The position numbers and the translations under genes were made by a program. Below the pieces are notes generated by a model that saw only the letters and a program-made list of their open reading frames with translations, ran no database searches and had not been told where the DNA came from. A stretch of DNA of 64,000 nucleotides from Shewanella colwelliana ATCC 39565 (GTDB taxonomy: Bacteria > Pseudomonadota > Gammaproteobacteria > Enterobacterales > Shewanellaceae). The stretch spans positions 1-64,000 of the forward strand of contig NZ_KI912479.1 of assembly GCF_000518705.1 (NCBI RefSeq), given 5' to 3'. Shown here in pieces: positions 37,965 to 52,553 of this stretch. Each line of letters begins with the position of its first letter. Within the stretch, counting starts at the first letter, position 1.

Positions 37965-39092
37965 CTATGCCAGATAGGCGTAACCTTGATTGACTAGCCA
38001 TAAAAAGTAGTCGGTTAACGTTTTATTGCTGCATAACGCCAATGCTTGTTGATGATCAAAGCTAAATTGATTTGCCAGTGTATCAAGCATCTCGTCAGTG
38101 AGGCCTTCAAGCGGGTATATCTCGCCGTTAATAAACAGACGTTGAACACTATCACCTTCAAGGCGAATGACTTTCAGGCCACCAATCCGTTGTAACAGCG
38201 CCCCTTCTTCGAAGGCTTCTAGCAGCTCATCTTGGCTGTATGGACCCTCTTGTTCACAGATATCTAATTCAAAGCGGTTTTGGCTTAATAGCTGTCCTAG
38301 CACCTGTTGATAGTGTTGAGGTTGGCTAAGTAACTCACTTAATAAGTTAACCATGCCCGATTGCTGCGCTTGAGTGAGCAAGCCTGCAGTGCTTGGCTCT
38401 GACAGAGAGGTAAAACGTTTCAGCCCAGTATTATTGTCGATTAAGTGATCGGCAATGCTGCTCATGAGTTCTTGCTGACTAGGCGCTCGAAAGCCAATGG
38501 AGTAACTTAGTGCAGTTTCGATGGTTTCACCACGATGAGGGAAGCCTGGCGGGATATAGAGCATATCGCCTGGCTCAAGAACCACATCGATCATTGGCTC
38601 AAAATCATCGATAAGTGCAGTATGTGTGTCTCCTCCACGCGGCGAATATTGCCCCAAAGGACCCACTTTCCAACGACGTTGGCCTTCACCTTGTAGTAGA
38701 AACACATCATAGTTGTCGATATGAGGGCCGACTCCGCCGCCAGGGGTGGCAAAAGAGACCATCAAATCATCAAAGCGCCAGTCTGGAATAAAGCGAAAAG
38801 ACTCAACTAATGGGGCGCTATCTGGAAACCAATGGTTAACAGCTTGCACTAGCAGTTGCCAGTTATTTTCACCAAATGGTGTGTAGTCTTCGATAGGGCC
38901 TTGAATGATCTCCCAGTTATTGCCTTTGGTTAAGATGATCCGTGAGCTGATCTCCTCTTCACATGCTAGACCGGCCAGCTCTTCGGCTGTAATCGGATCG
39001 CTAAAGTTAGGAAACGCATTTTTGATCACTACAGGTTGCTTTTGCCAGTAGTGTTCAAGGAAGTCTGCATGGTCGAGATTGAGTGTGTACAT
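37965..39092 (-). CDS. roxA: Ribosomal protein uL16 arginine hydroxylase, RoxA (YcfD)
   Basis: This 375-residue JmjC-type 2-oxoglutarate and Fe(II) oxygenase hydroxylates an arginine of ribosomal protein L16. The iron-binding HxD lies in GPHIDNYDVFLLQGEGQRRW (near residues 120-135). The second His is in YIPPGFPHRGET, and MLYIPPG is typical of cupin-like cores. The C-terminal third is the helical dimerisation and winged-helix part. The length agrees with E. coli YcfD (about 373). It follows purB on the same strand with a 108-bp gap that holds the purB terminator, so it may have its own promoter. Confidence 0.9.
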   Translation of the reverse strand: MYTLNLDHADFLEHYWQKQPVVIKNAFPNFSDPITAEELAGLACEEEISSRIILTKGNNWEIIQGPIEDYTPFGENNWQLLVQAVNHWFPDSAPLVESFRFIPDWRFDDLMVSFATPGGGVGPHIDNYDVFLLQGEGQRRWKVGPLGQYSPRGGDTHTALIDDFEPMIDVVLEPGDMLYIPPGFPHRGETIETALSYSIGFRAPSQQELMSSIADHLIDNNTGLKRFTSLSEPSTAGLLTQAQQSGMVNLLSELLSQPQHYQQVLGQLLSQNRFELDICEQEGPYSQDELLEAFEEGALLQRIGGLKVIRLEGDSVQRLFINGEIYPLEGLTDEMLDTLANQFSFDHQQALALCSNKTLTDYFLWLVNQGYAYLA

Positions 39093-39149
39093 GGTGTTTT
39101 TGGCTCACAGTAATAAGAGTGCACTGAGGGTAGTAGAGTATAAAACAAT

Positions 39150-39182
39150 AAAGGCGGTAAGCATGTGCTCACCGCCTTTATT
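39150..39182 (-). terminator. purB terminator
   Basis: The stem AAAGGCGGT/ACCGCCTTT has a 12-nt loop and is followed by a short T stretch on the minus strand, 20 bp past purB. Confidence 0.75.
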
Positions 39183-39200
39183 AACAAACGCCCAAAGGGT

Positions 39201-41221
<2,021 letters not shown>

Positions 41222-41224
41222 GTT

Positions 41225-42340
41225 TTACTCTCTTATCAACGAATCGATAATACTGCCACCAAGGCAGACTTCACCATCATAAAAGACCGCTGATTGGCCA
41301 GGTGTAACCGCGGCAACAGGCTCATCGAAAATGACTTTTATTCTATCATCGCTTTCATAGGTCAATGTGCAGGCAACATCTTGCTGACGGTAGCGGGTTT
41401 TAACGGTGATTTTAGCGCCATCAGCTGGCCCTTTTCTGTCGACCCAGTGCAGTTGGTCGGCATAAAAGCCGATCGACATTAGGCGCGGGTGTTGACCACC
41501 TTGCCCGACAACTAAGACATTACGCTGTAAATCTTTGTCGACGACATACCAAGGATCGTCGTTACTGTTCTTCATGCCACCAATGCCCAGACCTTTGCGT
41601 TGGCCTAAGGTGTGGTACATCAGTCCTTGGTGTTCGCCAATGACTTCACCTTCTGCGGTTTCGATTTTACCCGGTTGGGCTGGCAGGAAGGTTTGCAGAA
41701 AATCGGTAAATTTGCGCTCACCGATAAAACAGATGCCGGTACTGTCTTTCTTGTCGTGAGTGATAAGCCCCATCTCTTTGGCGATGTCGCGAACTTCACT
41801 TTTTTGCAACTCGCCGACAGGAAACAGCGAACGAGCGACTTGCTCATGGCTGAGTGTGTAAAGAAAATAACTTTGGTCTTTATTGCTATCAACCCCACGC
41901 AGCATCTGGCTTTGACCCGATGCGTCGCTACGTCGTACATAGTGCCCCATAGCGATATAATCGGCATCTAAGATTTCGTCAGCGAACTCAAGAAACGCTT
42001 TAAATTTGATCTCTTTGTTGCACATGATATCGGGATTAGGAGTACGTCCAGCTTTATATTCAGCTAAAAAGTACTCAAAAACATTGTCCCAATATTCGGC
42101 TGCAAAGTTAACGGTATGCAGGGTGATCCCCAATTTGTCACAGACAGCCTGAGCATCTTTTAAATCGTCAGCGGCAGCACAATACTCATCGGTATCGTCT
42201 TCTTCCCAGTTTTTCATAAACAGGCCTTCCACTTGGTAGCCCTGTTTCATCAGCAAATATGCTGAAACAGATGAATCAACACCACCAGACATGCCGACGA
42301 TGACTTTTTTTCCGTTTGGATTGGGTTCGATTAATGCCAT
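41225..42340 (-). CDS. mnmA: tRNA-specific 2-thiouridylase
   Basis: This 371-residue enzyme adds sulfur to U34 of tRNA-Lys, -Glu and -Gln, using ATP and sulfur relayed from IscS and the Tus proteins. The PP-loop [16 protein letters not shown] lies near 14-30. The two catalytic cysteines lie in PNPDIMCN (near 103) and TGICFIGER (near 200). [11 protein letters not shown] and the C-terminal beta-barrel follow. It leads the mnmA-hflD-purB operon, and the upstream NudJ gene lies on the same strand 168 bp away. Confidence 0.96.
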   Translation of the reverse strand: MALIEPNPNGKKVIVGMSGGVDSSVSAYLLMKQGYQVEGLFMKNWEEDDTDEYCAAADDLKDAQAVCDKLGITLHTVNFAAEYWDNVFEYFLAEYKAGRTPNPDIMCNKEIKFKAFLEFADEILDADYIAMGHYVRRSDASGQSQMLRGVDSNKDQSYFLYTLSHEQVARSLFPVGELQKSEVRDIAKEMGLITHDKKDSTGICFIGERKFTDFLQTFLPAQPGKIETAEGEVIGEHQGLMYHTLGQRKGLGIGGMKNSNDDPWYVVDKDLQRNVLVVGQGGQHPRLMSIGFYADQLHWVDRKGPADGAKITVKTRYRQQDVACTLTYESDDRIKVIFDEPVAAVTPGQSAVFYDGEVCLGGSIIDSLIRE

Positions 42341-42508
42341 AGATCCTAAAAACCGTTTAAAAATAATGTTGCTACGGCACCCTTAGTAAGTGACTAACAC
42401 TTACATTAAATGGCTAATCTCCTCGACTCAATTGTCTTGGATTTTAGCGACCTAAATTGCCGTAATATGCGGGGGCGTATTCTATCATGCATTATGCGTT
42501 GGAGCTAA

Positions 42509-42958
42509 CTACAGAAACTGACAATTAACAATTTCTGCAGAAAATTGTTTTCCAGATAAGTGGTCATCGATGCAATGCAGTACCAATGGACTCCGTAGCT
42601 GCGGCGCTAAGACTTTTATTTCTGCATAACTTAACCATAGGGCCTGGTTAATCGCCTTGTCTTGTGGTTTAGGTATGGGGCAACTTTCAAGCTCGCAAAA
42701 ATAGGTGAATCTCAAAAATGCCTGTTCGCTAGATGCCTGAAACTGATAGATGCCAAGCAGGCTCTGCGGTGTCAGTTCAATACCGGTTTCTTCCAGTACT
42801 TCGCGTTGACATGCATCAATCAGCGATTCGTTTGGCTCTAAATGACCGGCGGGTTGATTGTATTGCAGTTGGTCATCAATCAACTCTTCGACCATTAAAT
42901 ATTTATCCTGTGATTTAATCACACAGGCTACAGTGACGTTGGGTTTATAACGTTCCAT
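42509..42958 (-). CDS. nudJ: NUDIX hydrolase NudJ
   Basis: This 149-residue NUDIX phosphohydrolase has the box GHLEPNESLIDACQREVLEETG (residues about 38-59), complete with the REVxEExG metal-binding core. E. coli NudJ acts on thiamine pyrimidine pyrophosphates and nucleoside di- and triphosphates. Assignment is supported by its place between rluE and mnmA, the same as in E. coli. It starts 41 bp after the rluE stop with AAGGGGAT just before the ATG, so the two are probably cotranscribed. Confidence 0.9.
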   Translation of the reverse strand: MERYKPNVTVACVIKSQDKYLMVEELIDDQLQYNQPAGHLEPNESLIDACQREVLEETGIELTPQSLLGIYQFQASSEQAFLRFTYFCELESCPIPKPQDKAINQALWLSYAEIKVLAPQLRSPLVLHCIDDHLSGKQFSAEIVNCQFL

Positions 42959-42998
42959 TTAATCCCCTTTAAATCGGTCAGCAATCATTTGCGCTGAG

Positions 42999-43664
42999 CT
43001 AAGGCTCAATGACGCGATATTCGCCGTTGGCGATATCGTCTAGGCTCCATTGACCTATTTTATAACGAATCAATCTTAATGTTGGGTAGCCCACATGAGC
43101 GGTCATGCGTCGTACTTGTCGGTTACGCCCCTCACAAATCTCTATGGCTAGCCAAGTAGTTGGGATGTTGGCACGCTCTCGGATAGGGGGGTGTCTTGGC
43201 CAAACCGCAGGGGCATTCATAACATTGACCTTCGCAGGTAGGGTTGGCCCATCTTTAAGTTTGATACCTTGGCGTAAGGCGTTAAGCGCCTCAAGTGTCG
43301 GCTCACCTTCAACTTGTACCCAATAGGTTTTAAAGGTCTTCTTTTTAGGCTCAGTAATCCGCGACTGAAGCTGACCGTCGTTAGTTAACAGCAGTAATCC
43401 TTCGCTGTCTCGGTCTAATCTTCCGGCGGCGTAAACCTCTTTAATAGGGATAAAATCTTTTAATGTTTGGCGCCCTTGTTCATCGGTAAATTGGCACAGC
43501 ACATCAAATGGTTTGTTAAACAGAACTATCAGCGGCTTTTCTGCACGCGGCTTTTGTGGTTTTCTGCCACCCTTATGCCGTAAGGCTTGGCTGGCGGAAG
43601 ACTTGGGCTTCTGCCTAGCGATAGGAGAAGCATGAGTAGACTTGGCTCGGTGGGATGAATTCAC
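42999..43664 (-). CDS. rluE: 23S rRNA pseudouridine synthase RluE
   Basis: This RsuA-family synthase makes pseudouridine 2457 in 23S rRNA. The conserved catalytic segment is [19 protein letters not shown], with the Asp in [21 protein letters not shown] and [20 protein letters not shown] are also typical. The open frame can start at TTG 43694 (231 residues) or GTG 43664 (221 residues, MNSSHRAKS). The latter is preferred here, but neither has a good ribosome site. The N-terminal 45 or so residues are a basic, low-complexity tail rich in Lys, Arg, Ser and Pro, longer than in E. coli. Confidence 0.85.
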   Translation of the reverse strand: MNSSHRAKSTHASPIARQKPKSSASQALRHKGGRKPQKPRAEKPLIVLFNKPFDVLCQFTDEQGRQTLKDFIPIKEVYAAGRLDRDSEGLLLLTNDGQLQSRITEPKKKTFKTYWVQVEGEPTLEALNALRQGIKLKDGPTLPAKVNVMNAPAVWPRHPPIRERANIPTTWLAIEICEGRNRQVRRMTAHVGYPTLRLIRYKIGQWSLDDIANGEYRVIEP

Positions 43665-43836
43665 GAATAAAACTTCTGGCTTAGTGTATTCCAATCATGA
43701 CATTGTACGTGGCATTCGCCCTTAGTGGAATTTGAATATTACTGCGAATGATTTATGATGTCGGCCATCAAATGTGATCGATAACAAAACCTTTGTGGGT
43801 TTTGAGATGTAAAACGCAGGTGCCGCAATGCAGTAA

Positions 43837-46191
<2,355 letters not shown>

Positions 46192-46206
46192 TTAGCGCTA
46201 ATGTTT

Positions 46207-46234
46207 AAAAAGGAGCCTAGTGCTCCTTTTTTGT
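46207..46234 (+). terminator. icd terminator
   Basis: The stem AAAAGGAGC/GCTCCTTTT has a 5-nt loop and is followed by a T run directly after icd. Confidence 0.88.
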
Positions 46235-46366
46235 TGCTAAAATTTGCTGGTAAAGTCGCTGTATGACGATAGGTAACTTATAGGTACTCAGAGCCGATGG
46301 CTAAAAGGCCTAATATCTGGTTGGTATCGTTATTTTCGGTTCTGAATTCATTGGCGTTAGAGCAAT

Positions 46367-46396
46367 AAAAAAGGCAGGGATAACCCTGCCTTTTTT
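46367..46396 (-). terminator. cspD terminator
   Basis: The stem AAAGGCAGGG/CCCTGCCTTT has a 4-nt loop and is followed by a T run on the minus strand, 15-20 bp past the cspD stop. Confidence 0.86.
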
Positions 46397-46409
46397 TAAC
46401 TTTCACCAA

Positions 46410-46616
46410 CTATTTTGTTGGCGAAATCGCTGACGCGTGCATACCTTTTGGCCCCTGTTCGACCTCGAATTGGACTGGTTGGCCTGCTTTTAGAGTTCGA
46501 TAGCCTTCCATTTCGATGGTAGAATAGTGTGCGAAAACGTCTTCACCACCAGCTTCAGGGCAGATAAACCCGAATCCTTTGGCGTTGTTGAACCATTTAA
46601 CAGTTCCGTTTGCCAT
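46410..46616 (-). CDS. cspD: Cold-shock-like protein CspD
   Basis: This 68-residue single-stranded nucleic acid-binding protein has an OB fold. The RNP1 motif is KGFGFICPE and the RNP2 motif is DVFAHYSTI. The E. coli CspD is made in stationary phase and inhibits replication. Assignment to CspD rather than another Csp rests on its divergent position before clpS and clpA, the same as in E. coli, and on the [20 protein letters not shown] segment. The ATG has GGAAG 6 nt upstream. Confidence 0.88.
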   Translation of the reverse strand: MANGTVKWFNNAKGFGFICPEAGGEDVFAHYSTIEMEGYRTLKAGQPVQFEVEQGPKGMHASAISPTK

Positions 46617-46861
46617 ACTTCCACTTCCTTCTGTTGTTTACTGACCAGTAAGATAGTAAAACTAATGATGCGGGGATAATTCACCGCTCGACAAACAGAA
46701 TGAAACCAGTGAAAGCGTATGTCAAGAGTAATTTAACAAAGAGGCAACATTTGGCTAAAAAACTAAGAACAATTGGTTTTATTGGTCCGATGACTGTTAT
46801 GTTTAGTTGTAGTGAAGATCAACATTTGGTAGAAGCCAAAACTAGAGGCTAATATTTAAAG

Positions 46862-47170
46862 ATGGGTAAAGCAGGAAATATTGAACATATTGAAGAACGC
46901 GTTGAATCAGAAATTGCTCCGCCTTCAATGTATAAAGTGATTCTCAACAATGATGATTATACCCCGATGGATTTTGTTATTGAGGTATTACAACTCTTTT
47001 TTAAAAAGAATGAGCAAGAAGCAACAGACATCATGTTGGCAATACATCATCAAGGTAAGGGAATATGCGGTGTTTTTCCTTTTGGTATTGCCGAGACTAA
47101 GGTGGCTCAGGTAAATCAGTTTGCAAGACAAAACCAACATCCGTTACTGTGTTCATTAGAGAAAGCCTGA
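46862..47170 (+). CDS. clpS: ClpS, N-degron adaptor
   Basis: This 102-residue adaptor delivers proteins with N-terminal Leu, Phe, Tyr or Trp to ClpAP. The conserved core is [20 protein letters not shown] (residues about 22-41), which forms the substrate pocket, with the expected Asn, Asp and Met residues. [17 protein letters not shown] follows and contributes the His and Lys of the ClpA contact. It is 29 nt upstream of clpA on the same strand, so they form an operon. With Aat and Bpt genes downstream, it completes the N-degron route. Confidence 0.96.
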   Translation: MGKAGNIEHIEERVESEIAPPSMYKVILNNDDYTPMDFVIEVLQLFFKKNEQEATDIMLAIHHQGKGICGVFPFGIAETKVAQVNQFARQNQHPLLCSLEKA

Positions 47171-47205
47171 ATCTCGAAGTTGTGTGATTAATTTAGGGGG
47201 TGCTT

Positions 47206-49458
47206 ATGCTAAATAAAGATCTTGAGGTCACTTTGAATCTGGCATTTCAACAAGCCAGAGACGCGCGCCATGAGTACATGACTGTAGAGCATCTGCTACT
47301 GGCTTTGATTGATAATCCCGCTGCACAAGAGGCGCTGGTCGCCTGTGGAGCGAATCTTGATAAACTTAGGGAAGAGGTTGCTAATTTTATTGAGCAAACT
47401 ACGCCGATCATTGCAGATCCTGAAGATGAGCGAGAAACTCAGCCCACGTTAGGTTTCCAACGCGTTCTGCAGCGCGCTGTATTCCATGTTCAGTCATCGG
47501 GGCGGAATGAAGTAACTGGTGCAAATGTGCTGGTGGCAATCTTCAGTGAACAAGAGTCTCAAGCGGTTTACTTGCTGAGAAATGGTGAGATAACACGTTT
47601 AGATGTAGTTAATTTTATCTCGCACGGTGTGGGCAGGGATGAGATTGATAATCCTCAAGAGCAGGAGCAAATTGAGGATCAGAGTGAAACTGAAGAGCGC
47701 AGCAAATTATCTCAGTTCACCGCTAATTTGAACGAAGAAGCGCGCAAGGGGAATATCGATCCGCTGATCGGTCGCAGCGATGAAATTGAACGTTCTATTC
47801 AAATCTTGTGTCGCCGTCGCAAGAATAACCCATTACTTGTCGGTGAAGCTGGTGTTGGTAAGACGGCGATAGCGGAAGGTTTAGCCTATCGCATCGTAAA
47901 TGAAGAAGTACCTGAAGTGATGCTGGCCGCGACGGTCTATTCTTTAGACTTGGGTGCATTATTGGCTGGTACCAAATATCGTGGTGATTTCGAAAAACGT
48001 TTTAAGAGCTTATTGCGTGAACTTGCCCAAGATGAACATGCCATTTTATTTATCGATGAAATCCACACCATTATTGGTGCTGGGGCTGCATCGGGGGGGG
48101 TCATGGATGCCTCTAATCTCCTGAAGCCACTATTATCGAGTGGTAACTTACGCTGCATGGGTTCTACCACATTCCAAGAGTATCAAAGTATTTTTGAGAA
48201 GGACCGTGCGTTAGCTCGTCGTTTCCAAAAGGTCGATATCAATGAGCCATCGGTGGCTGAAACCACCAAGATTCTTCAAGGGCTCAAGTCCAAGTATGAA
48301 GAGCATCATGGAGTGCGGTATACCTTGGCAGCACTGAGCGTCGCGGCACGTTTATCGGATAAACATATTAATGATAGACACTTACCCGATAAAGCCATTG
48401 ATGTTATTGATGAAGCGGGGGCACGCATGGCGATGCAACCTGCAAGTAAGCGTAAGAAAACTATCGGTCAGGGTGAAATAGAAGCCATTATCGCTAAAAT
48501 GGCTCGCATTCCTGAAAAATCCGTATCTGCTACTGATAAAGATATGCTTAAGAATTTAGAGCGTAATCTGAAGATGGTCGTCTTTGGTCAAGATAAAGCC
48601 ATTGAAGCCTTGAGCTCGGCGATACGGCTATCTCGTAGTGGATTGAGCGGTGAAGGTAAGCCTGTGGGGAGTTTCTTATTTGCCGGACCTACTGGTGTTG
48701 GTAAAACAGAAGTGACTAGTCAGCTTGCCGTGTGCTTAGGGCTTAACTTGGTGCGCTTTGATATGTCTGAATACATGGAAAGCCATACGGTGTCACGTTT
48801 GATTGGCGCACCGCCAGGTTATGTGGGTTACGATCAAGGTGGATTGTTAACTGATGCAGTGATTAAGAATCCTCATTGTGTCGTGCTCCTCGATGAAATT
48901 GAGAAAGCGCATCCCGATGTCTATAACTTGCTGTTGCAGGTGATGGATCACGGTACCTTGACCGATAACAATGGCCGCAAAGCTGATTTCAGGCATGTGA
49001 CCTTGGTGATGACGACCAATGCTGGCGTGCAGGAAACCGTGCGTAAATCAATTGGCTTTAAGCAACAAGATCATAGCCAAGATGCGTTGTCTGAAATTAA
49101 CCGTGTCTTCTCGCCAGAATTCAGAAATCGCCTGGATGAGATTATCTGGTTTAATCACTTAGATATGACTGTTATTGCTAAGGTCGTAGATAAGTTCTTG
49201 GTTGAGTTACAGGCACAGCTTGATGACAAAGCCGTTGTATTAGAAGTCAGTGACGAAGCTAGAACTTTATTAGCAGAAAAAGGCTATGACAAGGCGATGG
49301 GGGCACGACCAATGTCTAGAGTGGTCACTGAATTAATTAAGCGACCATTGGCAGATGAGATATTGTTTGGCCGATTAGAGAAAGGTGGGGTGGCTCATGT
49401 CGATATCGATGGCCAAGAGATTGTCATCAATATTGAACAACCTGAAAAAGTCACTTAA
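47206..49458 (+). CDS. clpA: ClpA, ATP-dependent Clp protease ATP-binding subunit
   Basis: This 750-residue AAA+ unfoldase works with ClpP and ClpS. The N-domain (about 1-145, EYMTVEHLLLALIDNP) binds ClpS. The first ATPase has Walker A GEAGVGKT near 213 and Walker B FIDEIHT. The second has GPTGVGKTE near 494 with VLLDEIEKAHPDV. The C-terminal D2-small domain carries the ClpP-loop region. The frame begins at GTG 47200, but the ATG at 47206 has GGGGGTG before it and is the family start MLNKDLEVTLN. It ends at a strong terminator. Confidence 0.97.
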   Translation: MLNKDLEVTLNLAFQQARDARHEYMTVEHLLLALIDNPAAQEALVACGANLDKLREEVANFIEQTTPIIADPEDERETQPTLGFQRVLQRAVFHVQSSGRNEVTGANVLVAIFSEQESQAVYLLRNGEITRLDVVNFISHGVGRDEIDNPQEQEQIEDQSETEERSKLSQFTANLNEEARKGNIDPLIGRSDEIERSIQILCRRRKNNPLLVGEAGVGKTAIAEGLAYRIVNEEVPEVMLAATVYSLDLGALLAGTKYRGDFEKRFKSLLRELAQDEHAILFIDEIHTIIGAGAASGGVMDASNLLKPLLSSGNLRCMGSTTFQEYQSIFEKDRALARRFQKVDINEPSVAETTKILQGLKSKYEEHHGVRYTLAALSVAARLSDKHINDRHLPDKAIDVIDEAGARMAMQPASKRKKTIGQGEIEAIIAKMARIPEKSVSATDKDMLKNLERNLKMVVFGQDKAIEALSSAIRLSRSGLSGEGKPVGSFLFAGPTGVGKTEVTSQLAVCLGLNLVRFDMSEYMESHTVSRLIGAPPGYVGYDQGGLLTDAVIKNPHCVVLLDEIEKAHPDVYNLLLQVMDHGTLTDNNGRKADFRHVTLVMTTNAGVQETVRKSIGFKQQDHSQDALSEINRVFSPEFRNRLDEIIWFNHLDMTVIAKVVDKFLVELQAQLDDKAVVLEVSDEARTLLAEKGYDKAMGARPMSRVVTELIKRPLADEILFGRLEKGGVAHVDIDGQEIVINIEQPEKVT

Positions 49459-49476
49459 CCGGTTTTAAGTTGATAA

Positions 49477-49506
49477 AAAAGGCTGCAATTGCAGCCTTTT
49501 TTTTAT
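49477..49506 (+). terminator. clpA terminator
   Basis: The stem AAAAGGCTGC/GCAGCCTTTT has a 4-nt loop and is followed by a T run. Confidence 0.88.
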
Positions 49507-49587
49507 GGCAAATCTCATCTGTTCTTATCTTAAGCCTTGGATGATTTCACTTCATCACACAAGACTTTAAGGCACTAGGTTTAGCCA

Positions 49588-49618
49588 ATAAAAAAAACCG
49601 GCAATGCCGGTTTTTTAT
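49588..49618 (-). terminator. infA terminator
   Basis: The stem AAAACCGGC/GCCGGTTTT has a 3-nt loop and a T run on the minus strand, 20 bp past the infA stop. Confidence 0.85.
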
Positions 49619-49635
49619 AATATCGTTAGCTAACT

Positions 49636-49857
<222 letters not shown>

Positions 49858-49972
49858 TCAGTTATCCTGTTAGCCTTCAAATATTAAATCGGGCGTATCA
49901 TGCCGTAAATTACGCCCGCTGTAAAGGGGAGCTTAGTTTTCCTCTTAAATAATTCCATGTGGATCATCGCTT

Positions 49973-50680
49973 TTACAATACACTTAGTTGCCATCCTTTG
50001 CTGGTAAGGATCTCATTGGGCTGGTACGACTTTTTGTAATTCATTTTCCGTGAATCATCAATTTGATAGCCCAAATAGAGATAGTTTTTTCCCATCAGCT
50101 TAGCTAAACGACATTGCAGTAGGATCATTAACGACCCTAAAGAGCGTTTGTCTTCACTGGGGGCAAAAAAACTGTAGATGGCCGAGAGACTGTTAGGCAG
50201 TTGATCTGTCACTGCAACGCCTATAAGCCGTCCTTGTACACGTAACTCAATTAAAAGCGGCTGATGCCAACTGCATTGAATAAATTGCTCGTACTGCTCT
50301 TTGGATGCGGGATACATAGGGCCATCATAGTGTCGCTCATTGATGTACTGTTCATACAATTGATATTGCTCTGGAGTGCTCTGAGCAACAATGGCGAAGG
50401 AGATATCTCGGTTATTCTTCAAATTACGCTTTTGTCTACGTGATGGTTGGAACTGTTTAACCGGAACACGTATTGGCAAGCACGCCTGACACGCAGGGCA
50501 GTGAGGTTTATATATCATCTGCCCGCTACGACGAAATCCCAGTGCTAATAAGCGCTCGAATAGATCTACGTCTAGAGTTTCTTCCTGTAAAACTAGTAAC
50601 TGTTCCAGTTGGTTTGCAAGATAACTACAAGGGAAGGCATTGGTCATCCCGACTTGGATAGTGTCTGAATTAGAGCTCAA
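49973..50680 (-). CDS. bpt: Aspartate/glutamate leucyltransferase (Bpt)
   Basis: This 235-residue GNAT-like transferase of the ATE family adds leucine from Leu-tRNA to N-terminal Asp or Glu, making ClpS/ClpAP degrons. The cysteine-rich motif [14 protein letters not shown] near residues 57-70 and YIDGVMYP-like [14 protein letters not shown] are typical. The open frame extends 14 codons upstream, but TTG at 50680 has GAGG 6 nt before it and is the likely start ([11 protein letters not shown]). The start overlaps the aat stop by 11 nt, so aat and bpt are coupled. Confidence 0.92.
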   Translation of the reverse strand: MSSNSDTIQVGMTNAFPCSYLANQLEQLLVLQEETLDVDLFERLLALGFRRSGQMIYKPHCPACQACLPIRVPVKQFQPSRRQKRNLKNNRDISFAIVAQSTPEQYQLYEQYINERHYDGPMYPASKEQYEQFIQCSWHQPLLIELRVQGRLIGVAVTDQLPNSLSAIYSFFAPSEDKRSLGSLMILLQCRLAKLMGKNYLYLGYQIDDSRKMNYKKSYQPNEILTSKGWQLSVL

Positions 50681-51380
50681 GATAAACCTCAGTGGGATGC
50701 CAAGTATCGCTAGCGACTTCAATATCTCTAAAGCGCTTTAATAGATTAATGAAGTCTGATCGTTTGAGCGACTTAGCACCTAAAGATGCGAGGTGGGGAT
50801 TCATTACCTGGGCATCAATTAATCGAAAATTATGGGCCAGTAGGTGTTGATGTAGCATTACCATGGCCGCCTTTGATGCATTGGTTTGCCGGTGAAACAT
50901 AGATTCACCACAAAAAACTTGGCCAATAGCAATGCCATATAACCCACCAATAAGCCGGTTTTGATCCCAGACCTCTATTGAATGGGCTCTTTTCTGTCGG
51001 TGCAGTACCTTGTAAGCTTGCTGGATTTCGCTTGTTATCCAAGTGCCTTCCTGTCCGTCTCGAGTGGTTGCACAGTGCTCTATGACACGATCGAAGGCCT
51101 GGTTAACACTAAAACGCCAATTTACTTTTTTTAGATGACGTTTCAGACTCCTGCTTATGTTCATTGAGCCCGGAACGAATACCGCACGAGGGTCTGGTGA
51201 CCACCAAAGGATGGGGTCATTTTCATTGAACCATGGAAAAATGCCATCATAATAGGCGCTGAGTAAGCGTTTAGGGTGAAGGTCACCACCGATAGCCAAT
51301 AAACCATTTGGATCGGTCAGTGCAAATTCTGGCGATGGAAACTGAGCCAGCTCATGATTTAAATAGGACAGTGAGTTCAC
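50670..51380 (-). CDS. aat: Leucyl/phenylalanyl-tRNA-protein transferase
   Basis: This 236-residue GNAT-type enzyme transfers Leu or Phe to N-terminal Arg or Lys, the other branch of the N-degron route. [21 protein letters not shown] opens the conserved N-domain (quoted in part as [12 protein letters not shown]), and [23 protein letters not shown] and [18 protein letters not shown] are hallmark segments. The gene overlaps bpt and is convergent with nothing else, with a separate promoter expected upstream of 51380. Length matches E. coli Aat. Confidence 0.96.
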   Translation of the reverse strand: MNSLSYLNHELAQFPSPEFALTDPNGLLAIGGDLHPKRLLSAYYDGIFPWFNENDPILWWSPDPRAVFVPGSMNISRSLKRHLKKVNWRFSVNQAFDRVIEHCATTRDGQEGTWITSEIQQAYKVLHRQKRAHSIEVWDQNRLIGGLYGIAIGQVFCGESMFHRQTNASKAAMVMLHQHLLAHNFRLIDAQVMNPHLASLGAKSLKRSDFINLLKRFRDIEVASDTWHPTEVYLEL

Positions 51381-51432
51381 AATTGAGTAAAATTAGTAAA
51401 TGGCCTCTTTATAAGTTAGCGGAAAATGCCCC

Positions 51433-51924
51433 ATGTTGAAACCTAGATTGTCTTTCTTTAGCTATGTTCGCTTAGTTTTTATCAGTTTCTTCTTAGCGGG
51501 GAGTAGCAATGTGTCATCGGCACCCTATGAGCGTGATCAGGCGGTACCCGTCGAAAAGGTTGTATATGGTCATGTTGTGTCTGTGCGTAACATCACACAG
51601 CAGCAGTTGGTAGAGGACCGTAATCGGGGGTGGAAGACATTTGGTGGAGCCCTCGTGGGTGGGGTGATTGGTCATCAGTTTGGTGGTGGTACAGGCCAAG
51701 ATGTCGCAACAGTGCTGGGGGCACTGCTTGGTGCTGGTGCTGCTAACCGCTACAGCAGTGATTACTATGAGCAGCTCCTCTTAGTCGAGATGATGATTAA
51801 GTTCGAAGATGGCGAACAAGTGATGGTTATCCAAGATCGCGATCCTGGGATGATATTTAATGTTGATGATGAGGTGAGGGTGGTTTACCTGCCAGGAAGA
51901 GTCAGGGTCGACATCGCTATGTAA
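51433..51924 (+). CDS. Glycine-zipper 2TM domain protein (SlyB/Rick-17kDa-like)
   Basis: This 163-residue exported protein has an N-terminal signal anchor or signal peptide (about 10-30, LVFISFFLAGSSNVSSA). Next comes a short strand region (EKVVYGHVVSVRNI) and a glycine-zipper hairpin (about 74-100, GALVGGVIGHQFGGGTGQDVATVLGALLGAGAA, quoted in part as GALVGGVIGHQFGGG). The C-terminal beta-domain resembles the RickA/17-kDa antigen family, which sits in or near the outer membrane. There is no lipobox Cys. It is probably an envelope-stress or structural protein; substrate or partner is not visible. It ends at its own terminator. Confidence 0.78.
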   Translation: MLKPRLSFFSYVRLVFISFFLAGSSNVSSAPYERDQAVPVEKVVYGHVVSVRNITQQQLVEDRNRGWKTFGGALVGGVIGHQFGGGTGQDVATVLGALLGAGAANRYSSDYYEQLLLVEMMIKFEDGEQVMVIQDRDPGMIFNVDDEVRVVYLPGRVRVDIAM

Positions 51925-51927
51925 TAA

Positions 51928-51954
51928 AAAAGGCGCTTTAAGCGCCTTTTTTAT
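51928..51954. terminator. Bidirectional terminator after the glycine-zipper protein gene
   Basis: The stem AAAAGGCGCT/AGCGCCTTTT has a short TT-A loop and flanking A and T runs between two convergent genes. Confidence 0.87.
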
Positions 51955-51972
51955 TTGAACTGTCATGCTTAT

Positions 51973-52317
51973 TTAAAAACCGCGAGGTAACTGATCTTTA
52001 CCTGCTAGCTTAGCACGCCATAGTTCTTTGGGTGTCATACCATTACCTGATGAGGCGGTTGTTGCCTCCTTCTTATCAGCCTTTGGCTTTGCAGCTTTTT
52101 TAGGTGCAGCTTTAGGTTGCTCTGATTTGGCTGTTGCTGCTGGGGCGTCGCCACCTAATTCAGCAAGCATAGTTTCTAGATCGCTAAAACGAAGCGACTT
52201 ACCACCATCGATTTTATACCAGCTTCCTTTCTGCTCGATCGTCACGCTTTTGCCTTGTGCCTGACTCAGGGCAGACTCTAGCGCGTTGATCACCTCTTCT
52301 TTGGTCAACTTAGACAT
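51973..52317 (-). CDS. Uncharacterised small protein with Lys/Ala-rich linker
   Basis: This 114-residue soluble protein has an N-terminal helix-strand module (about 1-55, LTKEEVINALESALSQAQ, then SWYKIDGGKSLRFSDLETML). A linker rich in Ala, Pro and Lys follows (about 58-92). The conserved C-terminal tail MTPKELWRAKLAGKDQLPRGF looks like a short binding motif. I do not recognise a named domain. The coding frame, ATG and separate terminator support expression. The linker-plus-motif design suggests that it binds a partner, but nothing shows which one. Confidence 0.65.
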   Translation of the reverse strand: MSKLTKEEVINALESALSQAQGKSVTIEQKGSWYKIDGGKSLRFSDLETMLAELGGDAPAATAKSEQPKAAPKKAAKPKADKKEATTASSGNGMTPKELWRAKLAGKDQLPRGF

Positions 52318-52553
52318 AGTATTAACCTATTTCTTTTAATGTGTAATTGAAGGTTTCGGCTAATTTTATAGGTTAAACTGTCAAAAAGTCCAATTTTCAC
52401 AGAAATTCAACGTATTTCTATGAACTGGAACCCATATATGGCTAGACTAAACACGTATATTTACTGTTAATATTGATAAAAATATTCTCATTTAGCCCGT
52501 CAATTGCCAATTTATAAGTGATTGGGACTAGGTGAATTTGGTTAGGAGCACCA